From contig JAFAEL010000243.1 of NCBI GenBank assembly GCA_023423995.1, forward strand, positions 1-23,919: DNA of 23,919 nucleotides. Reading direction: 5' to 3'. The notes beneath the pieces are model-generated. The model made no database searches. It was not told where the DNA came from and saw nothing but the letters and a program-made list of their open reading frames with translations. The translations under genes and the position numbers were made by a program. The stretch comes from Pseudomonadota bacterium (GTDB lineage: Bacteria; Pseudomonadota; Alphaproteobacteria; Rhizobiales; Beijerinckiaceae). Positions 1 through 8,020 of this stretch are shown here, in pieces (within the stretch, counting starts at the first letter, position 1; every line of letters begins with the position of its first letter).

Positions 1-45
1 TGCGAGCCCTGACACACGCGACTGCCCGATTCGAGGATCGGACAC

Positions 46-744
46 ATGCACGCTACCCGTGACCCGAAGGCCATGGCCAAGACCCTTCGCCAGGCCCTTG
101 CCGAGCGCCAGACTGAGATCTCGCATAGCGAGAGCCTCGAGCTCGTCGCCCGCCAGCTCGGCTGGCGCGACTGGAATACCCTTGCCGCGCAAATGGATCG
201 TCCGCCTCTCCGCCTGCCGGAGGGCTGGTTCCCGAGCGGCTCGATGAGGGACGACTACGACATGGGGCTGGACGAGGCGGAGGGCTGTGCGCTGATCCGC
301 TATCGCCATGTGTCGCCTATCCCGATTTCCGGCCAGGGGTCGGGCTTCGGCACCCTGATGCAGGGCGTTCAAGCCGAAGCCTATCGCGGCGCGCGGATCC
401 AGCTGAAGGCCCAGATCAAGGCGCAGGACGTCACCGGCGCGGGGACGCTCTGGATGCGGGTGGACGATGCCCGCGGCCGGACGATCGCTTTCGACAACAT
501 GGAAACGCGGCGGACGGACGGGCCGCTTCTCGGAAATTCAGGCTGGCAGGATCGGTCGATCGTGCTCGATGTGCCCGATGATGCAGCGGCCGTCAGCTTC
601 GGCTTCTACCTGCGCGGCAGCGGCAGCCTCTGGGCGCGCCGGTTCCGGTTCGGCGTCGTCGATGCCTCCGTGCCGCTGACGGACAGCTATGGTGGCCGCC
701 ATCGGCCGGAGCCCGTGAACCTCGATTTCGCAGCGGTCGCATAG
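46..744 (+). CDS. Glyoxalase_8-type N-terminal domain protein with C-terminal beta-rich domain
   Basis: The 232-residue product has two parts. Residues about 5-50 (AKTLRQALAER, then SHSESLELVARQLG and WRDWNTLAAQ) match the short helical domain annotated as 'glyoxalase superfamily protein' (Glyoxalase_8) in Proteobacteria; despite the name it contains no obvious glyoxalase metal ligands. Residues about 60-215 are rich in predicted beta strand, with alternating G/S and hydrophobics, and look like a carbohydrate-binding or jelly-roll fold, but I cannot assign a ligand. There is no signal peptide, so it is probably cytoplasmic. The ATG at 46 has GAGGAT about 8 nt upstream. It is monocistronic and convergent with the cupin gene. 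The family assignment of the N-terminus is from memory; the C-terminal fold is inference and the biochemical role is unknown. Confidence 0.75.
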   Translation: MHATRDPKAMAKTLRQALAERQTEISHSESLELVARQLGWRDWNTLAAQMDRPPLRLPEGWFPSGSMRDDYDMGLDEAEGCALIRYRHVSPIPISGQGSGFGTLMQGVQAEAYRGARIQLKAQIKAQDVTGAGTLWMRVDDARGRTIAFDNMETRRTDGPLLGNSGWQDRSIVLDVPDDAAAVSFGFYLRGSGSLWARRFRFGVVDASVPLTDSYGGRHRPEPVNLDFAAVA

Positions 745-748
745 GCCA

Positions 749-779
749 GCTCGGCGGCGGGTTCCCGCTGCCGCCGAGC
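749..779. terminator. GC-rich hairpin between convergent genes
   Basis: A perfect 10-bp inverted repeat (arms 749-758 and 770-779, 11-nt loop) lies between the stop of the Glyoxalase_8-type gene (744) and the stop of the convergent cupin gene (801). No U-tract follows on either strand, so it is terminator-like by position rather than a textbook intrinsic terminator. It may serve both directions. Confidence 0.5.
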
Positions 780-800
780 CCCTCGCGAGCTATCGAGCAC

Positions 801-1208
801 TCAGCCCTTCGAGCCGGCGCCGTACTGCTCGTCGGTGACCGGCTCCATCCAGGTCACGTGCTTCTCGCCGTCGAATTCGTGCATGGCGATATGGACCATG
901 CCGTGCGTCGGGGTGGCACCGTGCCAGTGCCGCTCGTTCGGCGGAATCCAGACGGTGTCGCCGGCCCGGATGGTCTGGATCGGCTCGCCCTCCTTCTGGA
1001 CGAGGCCGATTCCCTGGACGACATGCAGCGTCTGGCCGAGCGGGTGCGTGTGCCAGTTGGTGCGCGCGCCGGGCTCGAACGCGACGCGGGCGGCCCGCAC
1101 GCGCGCCGGGGCGGGCGCCTCGACGATGGGGTCCTGCCAGACCGTCCCGGTGAACCAGTCGGGGTTCACGCGGCGGCTCGGATTCTTTGTGGGCGGGATG
1201 ATGTCCAT
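801..1208 (-). CDS. Small cupin, (R)-hydroxynitrile lyase-like metalloprotein
   Basis: A 135-residue single-domain cupin. Cupin motif 1 carries H53, H55 and Q59 (NWHTHPLGQT) and motif 2 carries H94 and H96 (NERHWHG), with a further H106. This spacing and the flanking sequence (DWFTGTVWQDP, FEPGARTNWHTHPLGQT, VTDEQY) closely match, as I recall them, the bacterial manganese-cupin hydroxynitrile lyases from Granulicella and Acidobacterium, in which H53/H55/Q59/H94 bind Mn. Many genomes carry relatives annotated (R)-mandelonitrile lyase whose true substrate is unknown. The ATG at 1208 is chosen because GGAGGAA lies just upstream; the longer reading frame extends back through maiA and is not real. 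The gene is divergent from maiA (114-nt gap) and convergent with the upstream gene. Cytoplasmic, no signal peptide. Fold and metal site are well supported; activity is inference. Confidence 0.88.
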   Translation of the reverse strand: MDIIPPTKNPSRRVNPDWFTGTVWQDPIVEAPAPARVRAARVAFEPGARTNWHTHPLGQTLHVVQGIGLVQKEGEPIQTIRAGDTVWIPPNERHWHGATPTHGMVHIAMHEFDGEKHVTWMEPVTDEQYGAGSKG

Positions 1209-1322
1209 GGGGTTCCTCCAGGGTGGTTCGTAGCTTTCGCCCGCACGCTCGACAAGGCGGCGGGGCTTCGTCGATGATCGTCGCCGCAGCCGGGGAAGCC
1301 GGCCCGGGAGGCGACGGCCAGG

Positions 1323-1952
1323 ATGAAGCTCTACGGCTATTTCCGCTCGAGCGCGGCGTTCCGGGTGCGCATCGCGCTCAACCTCAAGGGTGTCACGGTC
1401 GAGCACGCCTTCTGCCACCTTCGCCGCGGCGAGCAGAGCGCTCCGGACTACCTGAAGCTCAACCCGCAGGGCCTTGTCCCGACCCTGGTCCTGGATGACG
1501 GGACCGTCCTGACCCAGTCGCTCGCCATCATCGAATGGCTCGAAGAGACGCGCCCCGAGCCGGCGATACTTCCCGCCGATCCGCTTGGCCGGGCCAAGGT
1601 GCGCGCCTTCGCGGCGGCGATCGCCTGCGAGACCCATCCGCTCCAAAACCTGCGCGTGCTGAAGGAGATCCGAAAACTGGCCGATCAGGAGGCCGCCCAG
1701 GCCTGGGCGCGCCGCATCAACGAAGAGGGGCTTGCGGCCTGCGAAAAGCTCATTCGATCCGAGAGCGGGCCCTACTGCTTCGGTGATCGGCCCACTTTGG
1801 CGGATATCTGCCTCGTGCCGCAGATGGCCAATGCCCGGCGCTACGGCGTCGACCTCGCCGGTTTTCCACGCCTGCTCCAGGCGGATGCGGCCGCCATGGC
1901 GCTCCCCGCCTTCGCGGATGCGCAGCCGAGCCGCCAGCCGGACGCGGATTAG
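1323..1952 (+). CDS. maiA: Maleylacetoacetate isomerase / zeta-class glutathione S-transferase
   Basis: The 209-residue product has an N-terminal thioredoxin-like domain with the zeta-class signature (FRSSAAFRVRIALN, residues 7-20; S9 or S10 is the likely glutathione-activating serine), the cis-proline region LNPQGLVPTL and QSLAIIEWLEE, followed by an all-helical C-terminal domain with the class-typical CFGDRPTLADICLVPQ near residues 150-165. MaiA isomerises maleylacetoacetate to fumarylacetoacetate in tyrosine/homogentisate breakdown using glutathione. The animal-type SSC motif is SSA here, which is common in bacteria. No hmgA, fahA or other tyrosine-catabolism gene is in the window, so a broader glutathione-transferase role remains possible. 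It is divergently transcribed from the cupin gene. The start ATG is preceded by a purine-rich stretch. Confidence 0.9.
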   Translation: MKLYGYFRSSAAFRVRIALNLKGVTVEHAFCHLRRGEQSAPDYLKLNPQGLVPTLVLDDGTVLTQSLAIIEWLEETRPEPAILPADPLGRAKVRAFAAAIACETHPLQNLRVLKEIRKLADQEAAQAWARRINEEGLAACEKLIRSESGPYCFGDRPTLADICLVPQMANARRYGVDLAGFPRLLQADAAAMALPAFADAQPSRQPDAD

Positions 1953-2003
1953 CGCCCAAGCATTCGAGCCCTGAAGAGCAAGCAGGGTAGACGAACAGGG
2001 ACG

Positions 2004-2022
2004 TTGACCCGCGAGCGGTCAA
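2004..2022. promoter_or_regulatory. Inverted repeat upstream of the two-gene YiiX unit
   Basis: TTGACC (2004-2009) and GGTCAA (2017-2022) form a 6-bp inverted repeat with a 7-nt spacer, 58 nt before the preferred ATG of the small unknown gene. The left arm also resembles a sigma70 -35 box, but I find no convincing -10 at 16-18 nt. It could be an operator; no regulator is identified. Confidence 0.3.
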
Positions 2023-2080
2023 TATTAGATGATTGGTGGTGTTGGGAGATAATCGCTCTCTGGGGCGGATGGAGTCTCTT

Positions 2081-2452
2081 ATGAGACAACGTCGTGAGGT
2101 CTTCACTCAGGACGAGGCGGGCTCTAGCGAGCTGCCAGAGGATTATGTCGGGACGGGCGTCGTCGCCCGGGTGGTTCCCGGCAGCCTCGTCTACGTCGAC
2201 GGCTTCTCCCGGGAAGGCATGCTCGCCTTCACGCCCGACCATCTGAGATTCCGGCAGGAGGACGGATCGCTCAGGCGATACCGTGGCGAGCCTTTCTCCG
2301 AGCTAGGAATATCTGCCGGCACTCAGGTCACGCTCGGACACTCGGAGGGGGAAGCGATCGTCACGGTCGAGACGCAGGAACGCTCCGCCCCCAGCGTATG
2401 GTCTCGAGCAGCGAGCTTAAATTGGGGCTCTTGGAAACGATTTTCCAAGTGA
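2081..2452 (+). CDS. Unknown small protein, first gene of a two-gene unit
   Basis: I do not recognise this product (123 residues from the preferred start). The ATG at 2081 is chosen because GGAG (2071-2074) sits 6 nt before it; an in-frame ATG at 2069 and a TTG at 2033 lack a usable ribosome-binding site. The sequence is soluble-looking, with no signal peptide or membrane segment. The middle (GTGVVARVVPGSLVYVDGF, then EGMLAFTPDHLRF and GTQVTLGHSEGEAIVTVE) is beta-rich and could form a small barrel. The C-terminal 20 residues are basic and aromatic (WGSWKRFSK). The stop lies 4 nt before the GTG of the papain-like gene, so the two are almost certainly cotranscribed and may act together. Confidence 0.7.
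   Translation: MRQRREVFTQDEAGSSELPEDYVGTGVVARVVPGSLVYVDGFSREGMLAFTPDHLRFRQEDGSLRRYRGEPFSELGISAGTQVTLGHSEGEAIVTVETQERSAPSVWSRAASLNWGSWKRFSK
2430..2449 (+). promoter_or_regulatory. Hairpin at the gene junction, possible translational coupling
   Basis: A perfect 8-bp inverted repeat (arms 2430-2437 and 2442-2449, 4-nt loop) ends directly at the stop codon (2450-2452) of the small gene, 7 nt before the GTG start of the next gene. That GTG has no clear Shine-Dalgarno sequence. A ribosome finishing the first gene would melt the hairpin, so coupled reinitiation is plausible; this is inference from position. Confidence 0.4.
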
Positions 2453-2456
2453 CCCG

Positions 2457-3131
2457 GTGAGCGACGGGCTGCTCCCCTCCGCCGCTCCCGCCGGAAAAGC
2501 AGCGGTCGATCGTCAGCTTCCCCGACCGGCTCGTGATTGGGGACGCTTCTTGGACACCTCGGAACTTCTGCCGGGGGATCTGATCCTGACGAGGAGCGTC
2601 GCTCCGGATTATGTGTCGCGCCGCATCACTGAAGCCCAACTGCGAGGCGGCCTAGCTTCGAGGCACGCGCAATGGACCCACGCGGCCGTGTATCTCGGCG
2701 ACGGCGAGCACATCTGCGAAGCCAGCTTCAAGGAGCCTGGCTTCCGGTGGGGCGTTAACATCCGCAGCATCTTTGAGTACTGCAACAACGAGTTCGCAAT
2801 CCGTGCGCGGCGCCCGAAGGGACTGGACGATCGTCAGCGGATCCGCATAGCGGTTGGCGCTATGGCTAACATCGGTAAGCGGTATAGCTTCCGTGAGATT
2901 CTCAAATTCCGACAGGCGGCGGCCAAAGGGAGTTTCTGGGGTCCGGGAACTCGTCAGAGCATCAACCCGAATGCTCTTGTCTGCTCAACTCTTTATCAGG
3001 ACGCCTACAACTTTTCGTACCAGGGAATGACGCTCCGCATGGGCATGCTCTGCACGCCTGCCCACCTGAGCGCGAGCACAGATTTTGAATCGACTGACCC
3101 TTCCCTGGGCTGGCTCGAGATCCAGGACTGA
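2457..3131 (+). CDS. YiiX/YebB-like permuted NlpC/P60 (papain-fold) enzyme
   Basis: The 224-residue product has the layout of circularly permuted papain-fold amidases (YiiX/YebB, peptidase C92-like). An early LLPGDLILTR strand (residues 37-46) is followed by a catalytic-type histidine H75 in WTHAAVYLG, an acidic residue E88 in HICEAS, and a late cysteine C176 in NALVCSTLYQDAY. The H-before-C order is the permuted one, opposite to ordinary NlpC/P60. Family members hydrolyse amide or ester bonds in peptides or lipids; the substrate here cannot be told. There is no signal peptide, so export, if any, would be non-classical. The start is GTG. The C-terminal half is AT-richer than its neighbours: I count 100 G/C in 180 nt (56%) over 2881-3060, against 128 in 180 (71%) over 7741-7920. 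This suggests later acquisition. Confidence 0.82.
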   Translation: MSDGLLPSAAPAGKAAVDRQLPRPARDWGRFLDTSELLPGDLILTRSVAPDYVSRRITEAQLRGGLASRHAQWTHAAVYLGDGEHICEASFKEPGFRWGVNIRSIFEYCNNEFAIRARRPKGLDDRQRIRIAVGAMANIGKRYSFREILKFRQAAAKGSFWGPGTRQSINPNALVCSTLYQDAYNFSYQGMTLRMGMLCTPAHLSASTDFESTDPSLGWLEIQD

Positions 3132-3166
3132 CCCGTGCCGCCGGTGAGAGGGATGCAGGGTAGCGC

Positions 3167-3589
3167 TTAAGCCTCCCCCGAGGGCCGTCCCCGGCCCGCC
3201 TTCACGCGCGACCGAATGGTCTTCGCTTCGAGGCGACGCTTCTTCGACGCGAGGGTAGGGCGGGTCGGGCGGCGCGGCTTCGGCGCGACCGAGGCCTCGC
3301 GGATCAACGCGACGAGCCGGTCGAGCGCGTCGGCCCGGTTCAGCTCGCGGGAGCGGAAGCGTTGCGCGTCGATGACGATCACGCCGTCCTGCGTCATGCG
3401 CCGCCCGGCGAGGACGCGGAGGCGATGAAGGACGCTCTCGCTGAGCGCCGGCGAGCGGGCGGCGTCGAAGCGGAGCTCGACCGCAGTCGAGACCTTGTTG
3501 ACGTTCTGCCCGCCCGGGCCGGACGCCCGGACGAAATTTTCCGTGATCTCCGCCTCGTCCAGGACGATGGACGACGTGACTTGGATCAT
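3167..3589 (-). CDS. arfB: Alternative ribosome-rescue factor B, class-I release-factor-like hydrolase
   Basis: The 140-residue product has the peptidyl-tRNA hydrolysis motif GGQ at residues 26-28 (ASGPGGQNVNKV), the same position as in E. coli YaeJ/ArfB. It lacks the codon-recognition domain of RF1/RF2. It ends in a long basic tail (residues about 105-140, PKPRRPTRPTL, KKRR, RSRVKAGRGR) of the type that enters the empty mRNA channel of stalled ribosomes. It should release nascent chains from ribosomes on truncated mRNA. The ATG overlaps the ubiG stop in an ATGA arrangement (3586-3589), giving translational coupling. A longer open frame running upstream through ubiG is a shadow. The gene converges on the YiiX-like gene with a 35-nt gap. 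Confidence 0.93.
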   Translation of the reverse strand: MIQVTSSIVLDEAEITENFVRASGPGGQNVNKVSTAVELRFDAARSPALSESVLHRLRVLAGRRMTQDGVIVIDAQRFRSRELNRADALDRLVALIREASVAPKPRRPTRPTLASKKRRLEAKTIRSRVKAGRGRPSGEA

Positions 3590-4356
3590 GGGTGGGCGCC
3601 GCCCGGCTTCCCGGCCGCCGCAAGGTAGTTCACGGCCGTGTCGCGGGCGAGGGACCAGTCCCGCTCGAGCGGATTGAACACCATGCCGCGGGTCCTGTAG
3701 CCGGTCAGCCCGGCAGCCTCGACCGCGTCCCGCAGCTCGTCGGGCGTGACGAACTTCTCCCAGTCGTGGGTGCCCTTGGGCAGCCATTTCAGCACGTATT
3801 CCGCCCCGAGGATCGCGAGCGCGAAGGACCGCATGGTCCGGTTGATCGTGGCGAGCAGGAGCAGGCCGCCGGGTACAACCGCATCCGTGCAAGCCCCTAT
3901 GAAAGCGTCGACGTCGCGGACATGCTCCACGACCTCCATGGCCATGACGATGTCGAAGCTTTGGCCTGAATGCGCGACGGCTTCGACCGTCTCCGCCCGG
4001 TAGTCGATCTCGAGCCCGCTCTCCGCCGCGTGGTGGCGCGCGGCCTCGATGTTGCGCGTGCTCGGGTCGAGCGCGGTGACGGTCGCGCCCAACCGGGCCA
4101 TCGGCTCCGAGAGCAGCCCCGCCCCGCAGCCGACGTCCAGGACGGTCAGCCCGGAGAGCGGGAAGGGCTGCTTGGCGTCGCGGCCGAAATGACGGCACGC
4201 CTCATCCCGGATGAAGACGAGCCTGAGGGGATTGATGCGATGCAGCGCCCGCATCGGGCCATTCGGATCCCACCAATTCGCCGCGAGTCGATCGAAGCGG
4301 TCGACCTCGCCGCGATCGACGGTGCCGGCGTGGCGGAAGGCGCTCTGCGTTGACAT
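3586..4356 (-). CDS. ubiG: Ubiquinone biosynthesis O-methyltransferase
   Basis: The 256-residue product is a class-I SAM methyltransferase. Motif I is LDVGCGAG (residues 73-80), followed by an acidic post-I region (VTALDPS), and the UbiG-type N-terminus FDRLAANWWDPNGPMRALHRINP is clear. Downstream signatures include AMEVVEHV and TINRTMRSFALAI. UbiG performs both O-methylations of ubiquinone synthesis at the inner membrane. The ATG at 4356 begins MSTQSAFRHA; upstream in-frame ATGs give an unconserved extension. It forms an overlapping operon with arfB and is divergent from lysC, an arrangement I associate with many Hyphomicrobiales. Confidence 0.95.
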   Translation of the reverse strand: MSTQSAFRHAGTVDRGEVDRFDRLAANWWDPNGPMRALHRINPLRLVFIRDEACRHFGRDAKQPFPLSGLTVLDVGCGAGLLSEPMARLGATVTALDPSTRNIEAARHHAAESGLEIDYRAETVEAVAHSGQSFDIVMAMEVVEHVRDVDAFIGACTDAVVPGGLLLLATINRTMRSFALAILGAEYVLKWLPKGTHDWEKFVTPDELRDAVEAAGLTGYRTRGMVFNPLERDWSLARDTAVNYLAAAGKPGGAHP

Positions 4357-4448
4357 CGCGCGACCATACGCGATACGCGCCCCGTGGGCGACAAGCCCGG
4401 CTCCATTCCTCGGCATCGGCGGCACACACCCTCACACGATTTGATCCG
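4357..4448. promoter_or_regulatory. Divergent ubiG/lysC intergenic region
   Basis: These 92 nt must carry the promoters for ubiG-arfB (minus) and lysC-ptsP-prfA (plus). I could not pick convincing -35/-10 pairs. The lysC ATG has no strong Shine-Dalgarno sequence. Confidence 0.4.
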
Positions 4449-5687
4449 ATGCCTCGTCTCGTCATGAAGTTCGGCGGCACCTCTGTCGCCACCGTGGAAC
4501 GCATTCGCAACGTTGCGCGCCATGTCCGGCGCGAGGTCGAGGCCGGCTACGATGTAGCGGTCGTGGTCTCCGCGATGGCCGGGAAGACGAACGAGCTCGT
4601 CGCCTGGTGCAAGGAAGCTGCGCCGTTCTACGACCCGAAGGAATACGACGTCGTGGTCGCCTCGGGCGAGCAGGTCACGTCCGGCCTCCTGGCCATGGTG
4701 CTGCAGAACGACGGTCTCCCGGCGCGCTCCTGGCAGGGCTGGCAGATCCCGATCCACACCTCCGACCAGCATGGATCGGCCCGGATCGCGGCGATCGACG
4801 GCAGCGCCATCCTGGATGCGTTCAGGGAGCGGCGGGAAGTCGCGGTGGTGGCCGGCTTCCAGGGCGTCAATCCCGAGACGGGGCGGGTCGCGACCCTTGG
4901 CCGCGGAGGCTCCGACACGAGCGCGGTCGCGCTCGCGGCGGCGCTCGGGGCCGAGCGCTGCGACATCTATACGGACGTGGACGGCGTCTACACGACCGAT
5001 CCGCGGATCGTCACCAAGGCGCGCCGGCTCGACCGCGTCGCCTTCGAAGAAATGCTGGAAATGGCGTCGCTCGGCGCGAAGGTCCTGCAGGTGCGCTCCG
5101 TGGAGCTCGCCATGCTGTACCGGGTGCCGACCTATGTGCGCTCGAGCTTCGACGATCCTGCGGATCCGAAGCCCGGCACGCTCATCTGCGACGAGGAGGA
5201 CATCGTGGAACAGTCCGTCGTCACCGGGATCGCGTTCTCCAAGGACGAGGCCCAGATCACCCTGCGTCGCGTTGCGGACAAGCCGGGGGTCGCGGCCGCG
5301 ATCTTCGGTCCGCTGGCCGATCAGAACGTCAACGTCGACATGATCATCCAGGTCGTGTCCGACGATCAGGCGTCGACCGACATCACCTTCACGGTTCCGG
5401 CTGCGGATTACGAGCGCTCGCGCGCCATCCTGGAGGAGAACCGGGACCGGATCGGCCTGCACGAGATCCAGGGGGCGACCGATGTCGTGAAGGTTTCCGC
5501 GATCGGAGTCGGCATGCGCTCGCATGCGGGCGTCGCCTCGCGCGCCTTCCGGGCGCTCGCCGAAAAGGGAATCAATATTCGGGCGATCACGACGTCCGAG
5601 ATCAAGTTCTCGATTCTGATAGACGCGGCGTACACCGAACTTGCCGTACGGACGCTACACTCGCTATACGGCCTGGATAAAGCCTGA
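4449..5687 (+). CDS. lysC: Aspartate kinase
   Basis: The 412-residue product is a monofunctional aspartokinase. The N-terminal kinase domain begins MPRLVMKFGGTSVATVERI, with KFGGTS at residues 7-12 and the aspartate/ATP site region GFQGVN, LGRGGSDTSAVALAAALGA and DVDGVYTTDPRIV. Two C-terminal ACT domains follow from about residue 260 (ITLRRVADKPGVAAAIFGPLA; VKVSAIGVGMRSHAGVASRAF). It phosphorylates L-aspartate to enter lysine, threonine, methionine and diaminopimelate synthesis. The ACT pair predicts feedback control by lysine and/or threonine. Length is typical for this class. The ATG at 4449 is chosen because the kinase fold starts immediately. It is followed by ptsP after 65 nt, a conserved alphaproteobacterial order. 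Confidence 0.97.
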   Translation: MPRLVMKFGGTSVATVERIRNVARHVRREVEAGYDVAVVVSAMAGKTNELVAWCKEAAPFYDPKEYDVVVASGEQVTSGLLAMVLQNDGLPARSWQGWQIPIHTSDQHGSARIAAIDGSAILDAFRERREVAVVAGFQGVNPETGRVATLGRGGSDTSAVALAAALGAERCDIYTDVDGVYTTDPRIVTKARRLDRVAFEEMLEMASLGAKVLQVRSVELAMLYRVPTYVRSSFDDPADPKPGTLICDEEDIVEQSVVTGIAFSKDEAQITLRRVADKPGVAAAIFGPLADQNVNVDMIIQVVSDDQASTDITFTVPAADYERSRAILEENRDRIGLHEIQGATDVVKVSAIGVGMRSHAGVASRAFRALAEKGINIRAITTSEIKFSILIDAAYTELAVRTLHSLYGLDKA

Positions 5688-5752
5688 TTTCATCCGGAAC
5701 GGGCTCGGCAGCAGAGCTCGGCTCAACGGGTCGAAAGTCACGGATTGTTGAG

Positions 5753-8020
5753 ATGCGAGGTGCACCAGGCGGTCCGCGCGTGCTCCTGCGCCGCCTGCGC
5801 GAGGTCATGGCCGAGCCGGCGCCGGCTCAGGCCCGCCTCGATCGGATTGTCGTCCTCATCGCGTCCAACATGGTGTCGGAGGTCTGCTCGCTCTACGTGA
5901 TGCGGGCCGACCGGACCCTCGAGCTCTACGCAACCGAAGGCCTCAACCGCGAGGCCGTGCACCTGACCACCATGCAGGCCGGCGAGGGCCTTGTCGGCCT
6001 GATCGCCCAGACGGCCGAGCCCCTGGCGCTCTCCGACGCGCAGTCGCATCCGGCGTTCTCCTACCGGCCGGAGACGGGCGAGGAGGTCTATCACGGATTC
6101 ATGGGCGTGCCGGTCCTCCGGGGCGGGAACATGCTCGGCGTCCTGGTCGTGCAGAACCGGACGCATCGGGCCTATGCCGAGGAGGAGATCGAGGCCCTCC
6201 AGACCACCGCCATGGTGCTGGCCGAGCTGATCGCCTCGGGCGAGCTGCAGTCGCTGGGCTCGCCGGGCGCGGAGCCCGCGGCCCGCGGGCCGGTGCAGTT
6301 GCAGGGCGTGGCACTCGCCGACGGCCTGGGGCTCGGCTACGCCGTGCTGCACGAGCCGCGCGTCGTGATCCGCAACCTGATCGCGACGGATGTCGAAGCC
6401 GAGCTTGCTCGCCTGGACGACGCCCTCGGCGAGGTGCGCACCTCGATCGACGAGATGCTCGAGCGCGGCGACATCGCCCATGGCGGCGAGCACCGCGACG
6501 TCCTCGAAACCTTCCGCATGTTCGCGCATGACCCGGGCTGGCTCCGGCGCATGCGCGACGCCGTGAAGACCGGGATCACGGCCGAGGCCGCGGTCGAGCG
6601 CGTCCAGAGCGACACGCGGGCCCGGCTCATGCGGGTGACCGAGCCCTACCTGCGCGAGCGGCTGCACGATCTCGACGACCTCGCCAACCGGCTGCTGCAC
6701 AAGCTCGCCGGGCAGGAGATGGTCGCCCCGCGCGAAAACCTGCCGGACAACGCCATCATCGTGGCCCGCATGCTCGGGCCGGCGGCGCTCCTCGATTACG
6801 ACCGGTCGCGGCTGCGCGGCCTCGTGCTCGAGGAGGGGGGAGAGACGAGCCACATCGCGATCGTGGCGCGCGCCCTGAACATCCCCGTCGTCAGCGAGGT
6901 GGAGGGAGCCGCGTCCGCGGTCGAGGCCGGAGACGCCCTCATCGTCGACGGTGGCACCGGCGAGGTGCAGATCCGTCCGCCGCCCGAGGTGGAAGCCTCC
7001 TATGCCGAGAAGGCCCGCATGCGGGCCAGGCGCCAGGCGCAGTACCGCAGCCTGCGCGACCGGCCGGCGGTCACCCGCGACGGCGTGGAGATTGCCCTGC
7101 AGCTGAATGCCGGGCTGCTCGTCGACCTGCCGCATCTCCAGGACACGGGCGCGGCCGGAATTGGTCTCTTCCGGACCGAGCTGCAATTCATGATCGCCGA
7201 GCGGATGCCGTCCGCCAAGGAGCAGCAGCAGCTCTATGCGGCGGTCTTTGCGGCGGCCGGGGATGCGCCGATCACCTTCCGGTCGCTGGATATCGGCGGG
7301 GACAAGCTCCTTCCTTACATGCCGCGTGTCGAGGAGGAGAATCCCGCCCTCGGCTGGCGCGCGATCCGCATCGCGCTCGACCGGCCGGCGCTGCTGCGCA
7401 TCCAGGCCCGTGCCCTGCTCAAGGCGGCGGCCGGGCGGCACCTGCGGGTGATGTTCCCGATGGTGGCGAGCACGGCCGAGTTCGAACGTGCCAAGCTGCT
7501 CGTCGAAGGCGAGGTGAACTGGCTGAAGCGGCAGCAGAGTCCCTTGCCCGAGAAGCTCTCGCTCGGCGCGATGGTGGAGGTGCCCTCGCTGCTGTTCGAG
7601 ATCGGCGAGATCGCCCAGGCGGCCGACTTCCTGTCGGTCGGGTCCAACGACCTGATGCAGTTCCTCTTCGCGGCCGACCGCGGCAACAAGCTTGTGGCGA
7701 GCCGCTTCGACCCGCTGAGCCGGGCGCCCCTGCGGGCCCTCGACAGCCTCCTGGAGGCGGCCGCCGTCGAGAACTGCCCGGTGACCGTCTGCGGCGAGAT
7801 GGCGGGCCGCCCGCTCGAGGCGATGCTGCTGGTCGGCCTCGGCTTCCGCTCGCTCTCCATGTCGGCCGCATCGATCGGACCCATCAAGGCCATGCTCCTC
7901 GAGCTGGACACCCGACCCCTCACTGAACTGATCCGACGCGAGATGGACACGTCCGGCACCCATGAGAGCCTTCGACCGGCCCTGGCGGACTTCGCGGAAC
8001 GGCACGGAATTCCGGTCTGA
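5753..8020 (+). CDS. ptsP: Phosphoenolpyruvate-protein phosphotransferase, nitrogen PTS enzyme I (EI-Ntr)
   Basis: The 755-residue product has the EI-Ntr domain order. A GAF domain occupies about residues 20-160. The HPr-binding/PEP-utilising N-terminal region follows ([15 protein letters not shown] onward). The phosphohistidine domain has [12 protein letters not shown] with H367 as the phosphorylated residue. The C-terminal PEP-binding TIM barrel includes [28 protein letters not shown] and the catalytic C680 in CGEMAGRP. It moves phosphate from PEP to NPr and then EIIA-Ntr, linking nitrogen status to potassium transport, stringent response and carbon storage control. The GAF domain is known to bind glutamine in alphaproteobacterial homologues. 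The start ATG has a weak ribosome-binding site, but homologues begin at a similar point. The stop overlaps prfA by one base (TGATG). Confidence 0.97.
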   Translation: MRGAPGGPRVLLRRLREVMAEPAPAQARLDRIVVLIASNMVSEVCSLYVMRADRTLELYATEGLNREAVHLTTMQAGEGLVGLIAQTAEPLALSDAQSHPAFSYRPETGEEVYHGFMGVPVLRGGNMLGVLVVQNRTHRAYAEEEIEALQTTAMVLAELIASGELQSLGSPGAEPAARGPVQLQGVALADGLGLGYAVLHEPRVVIRNLIATDVEAELARLDDALGEVRTSIDEMLERGDIAHGGEHRDVLETFRMFAHDPGWLRRMRDAVKTGITAEAAVERVQSDTRARLMRVTEPYLRERLHDLDDLANRLLHKLAGQEMVAPRENLPDNAIIVARMLGPAALLDYDRSRLRGLVLEEGGETSHIAIVARALNIPVVSEVEGAASAVEAGDALIVDGGTGEVQIRPPPEVEASYAEKARMRARRQAQYRSLRDRPAVTRDGVEIALQLNAGLLVDLPHLQDTGAAGIGLFRTELQFMIAERMPSAKEQQQLYAAVFAAAGDAPITFRSLDIGGDKLLPYMPRVEEENPALGWRAIRIALDRPALLRIQARALLKAAAGRHLRVMFPMVASTAEFERAKLLVEGEVNWLKRQQSPLPEKLSLGAMVEVPSLLFEIGEIAQAADFLSVGSNDLMQFLFAADRGNKLVASRFDPLSRAPLRALDSLLEAAAVENCPVTVCGEMAGRPLEAMLLVGLGFRSLSMSAASIGPIKAMLLELDTRPLTELIRREMDTSGTHESLRPALADFAERHGIPV

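Noticed and set aside
2033..2080. TTG at 2033 or ATG at 2069 as the start of the small unknown gene
   Set aside because: Neither has a properly spaced Shine-Dalgarno sequence; GGAG is ideally spaced for the ATG at 2081.
3167..4198. A 343-residue version of the release-factor-like gene extending back through ubiG
   Set aside because: ArfB homologues are about 140 residues and the ATG at 3589 overlaps the ubiG stop in a standard ATGA junction.
4146..5525. A 459-codon minus-strand frame opposite lysC, running into ubiG in the wrong frame
   Set aside because: Antisense shadow of lysC; no recognisable fold.
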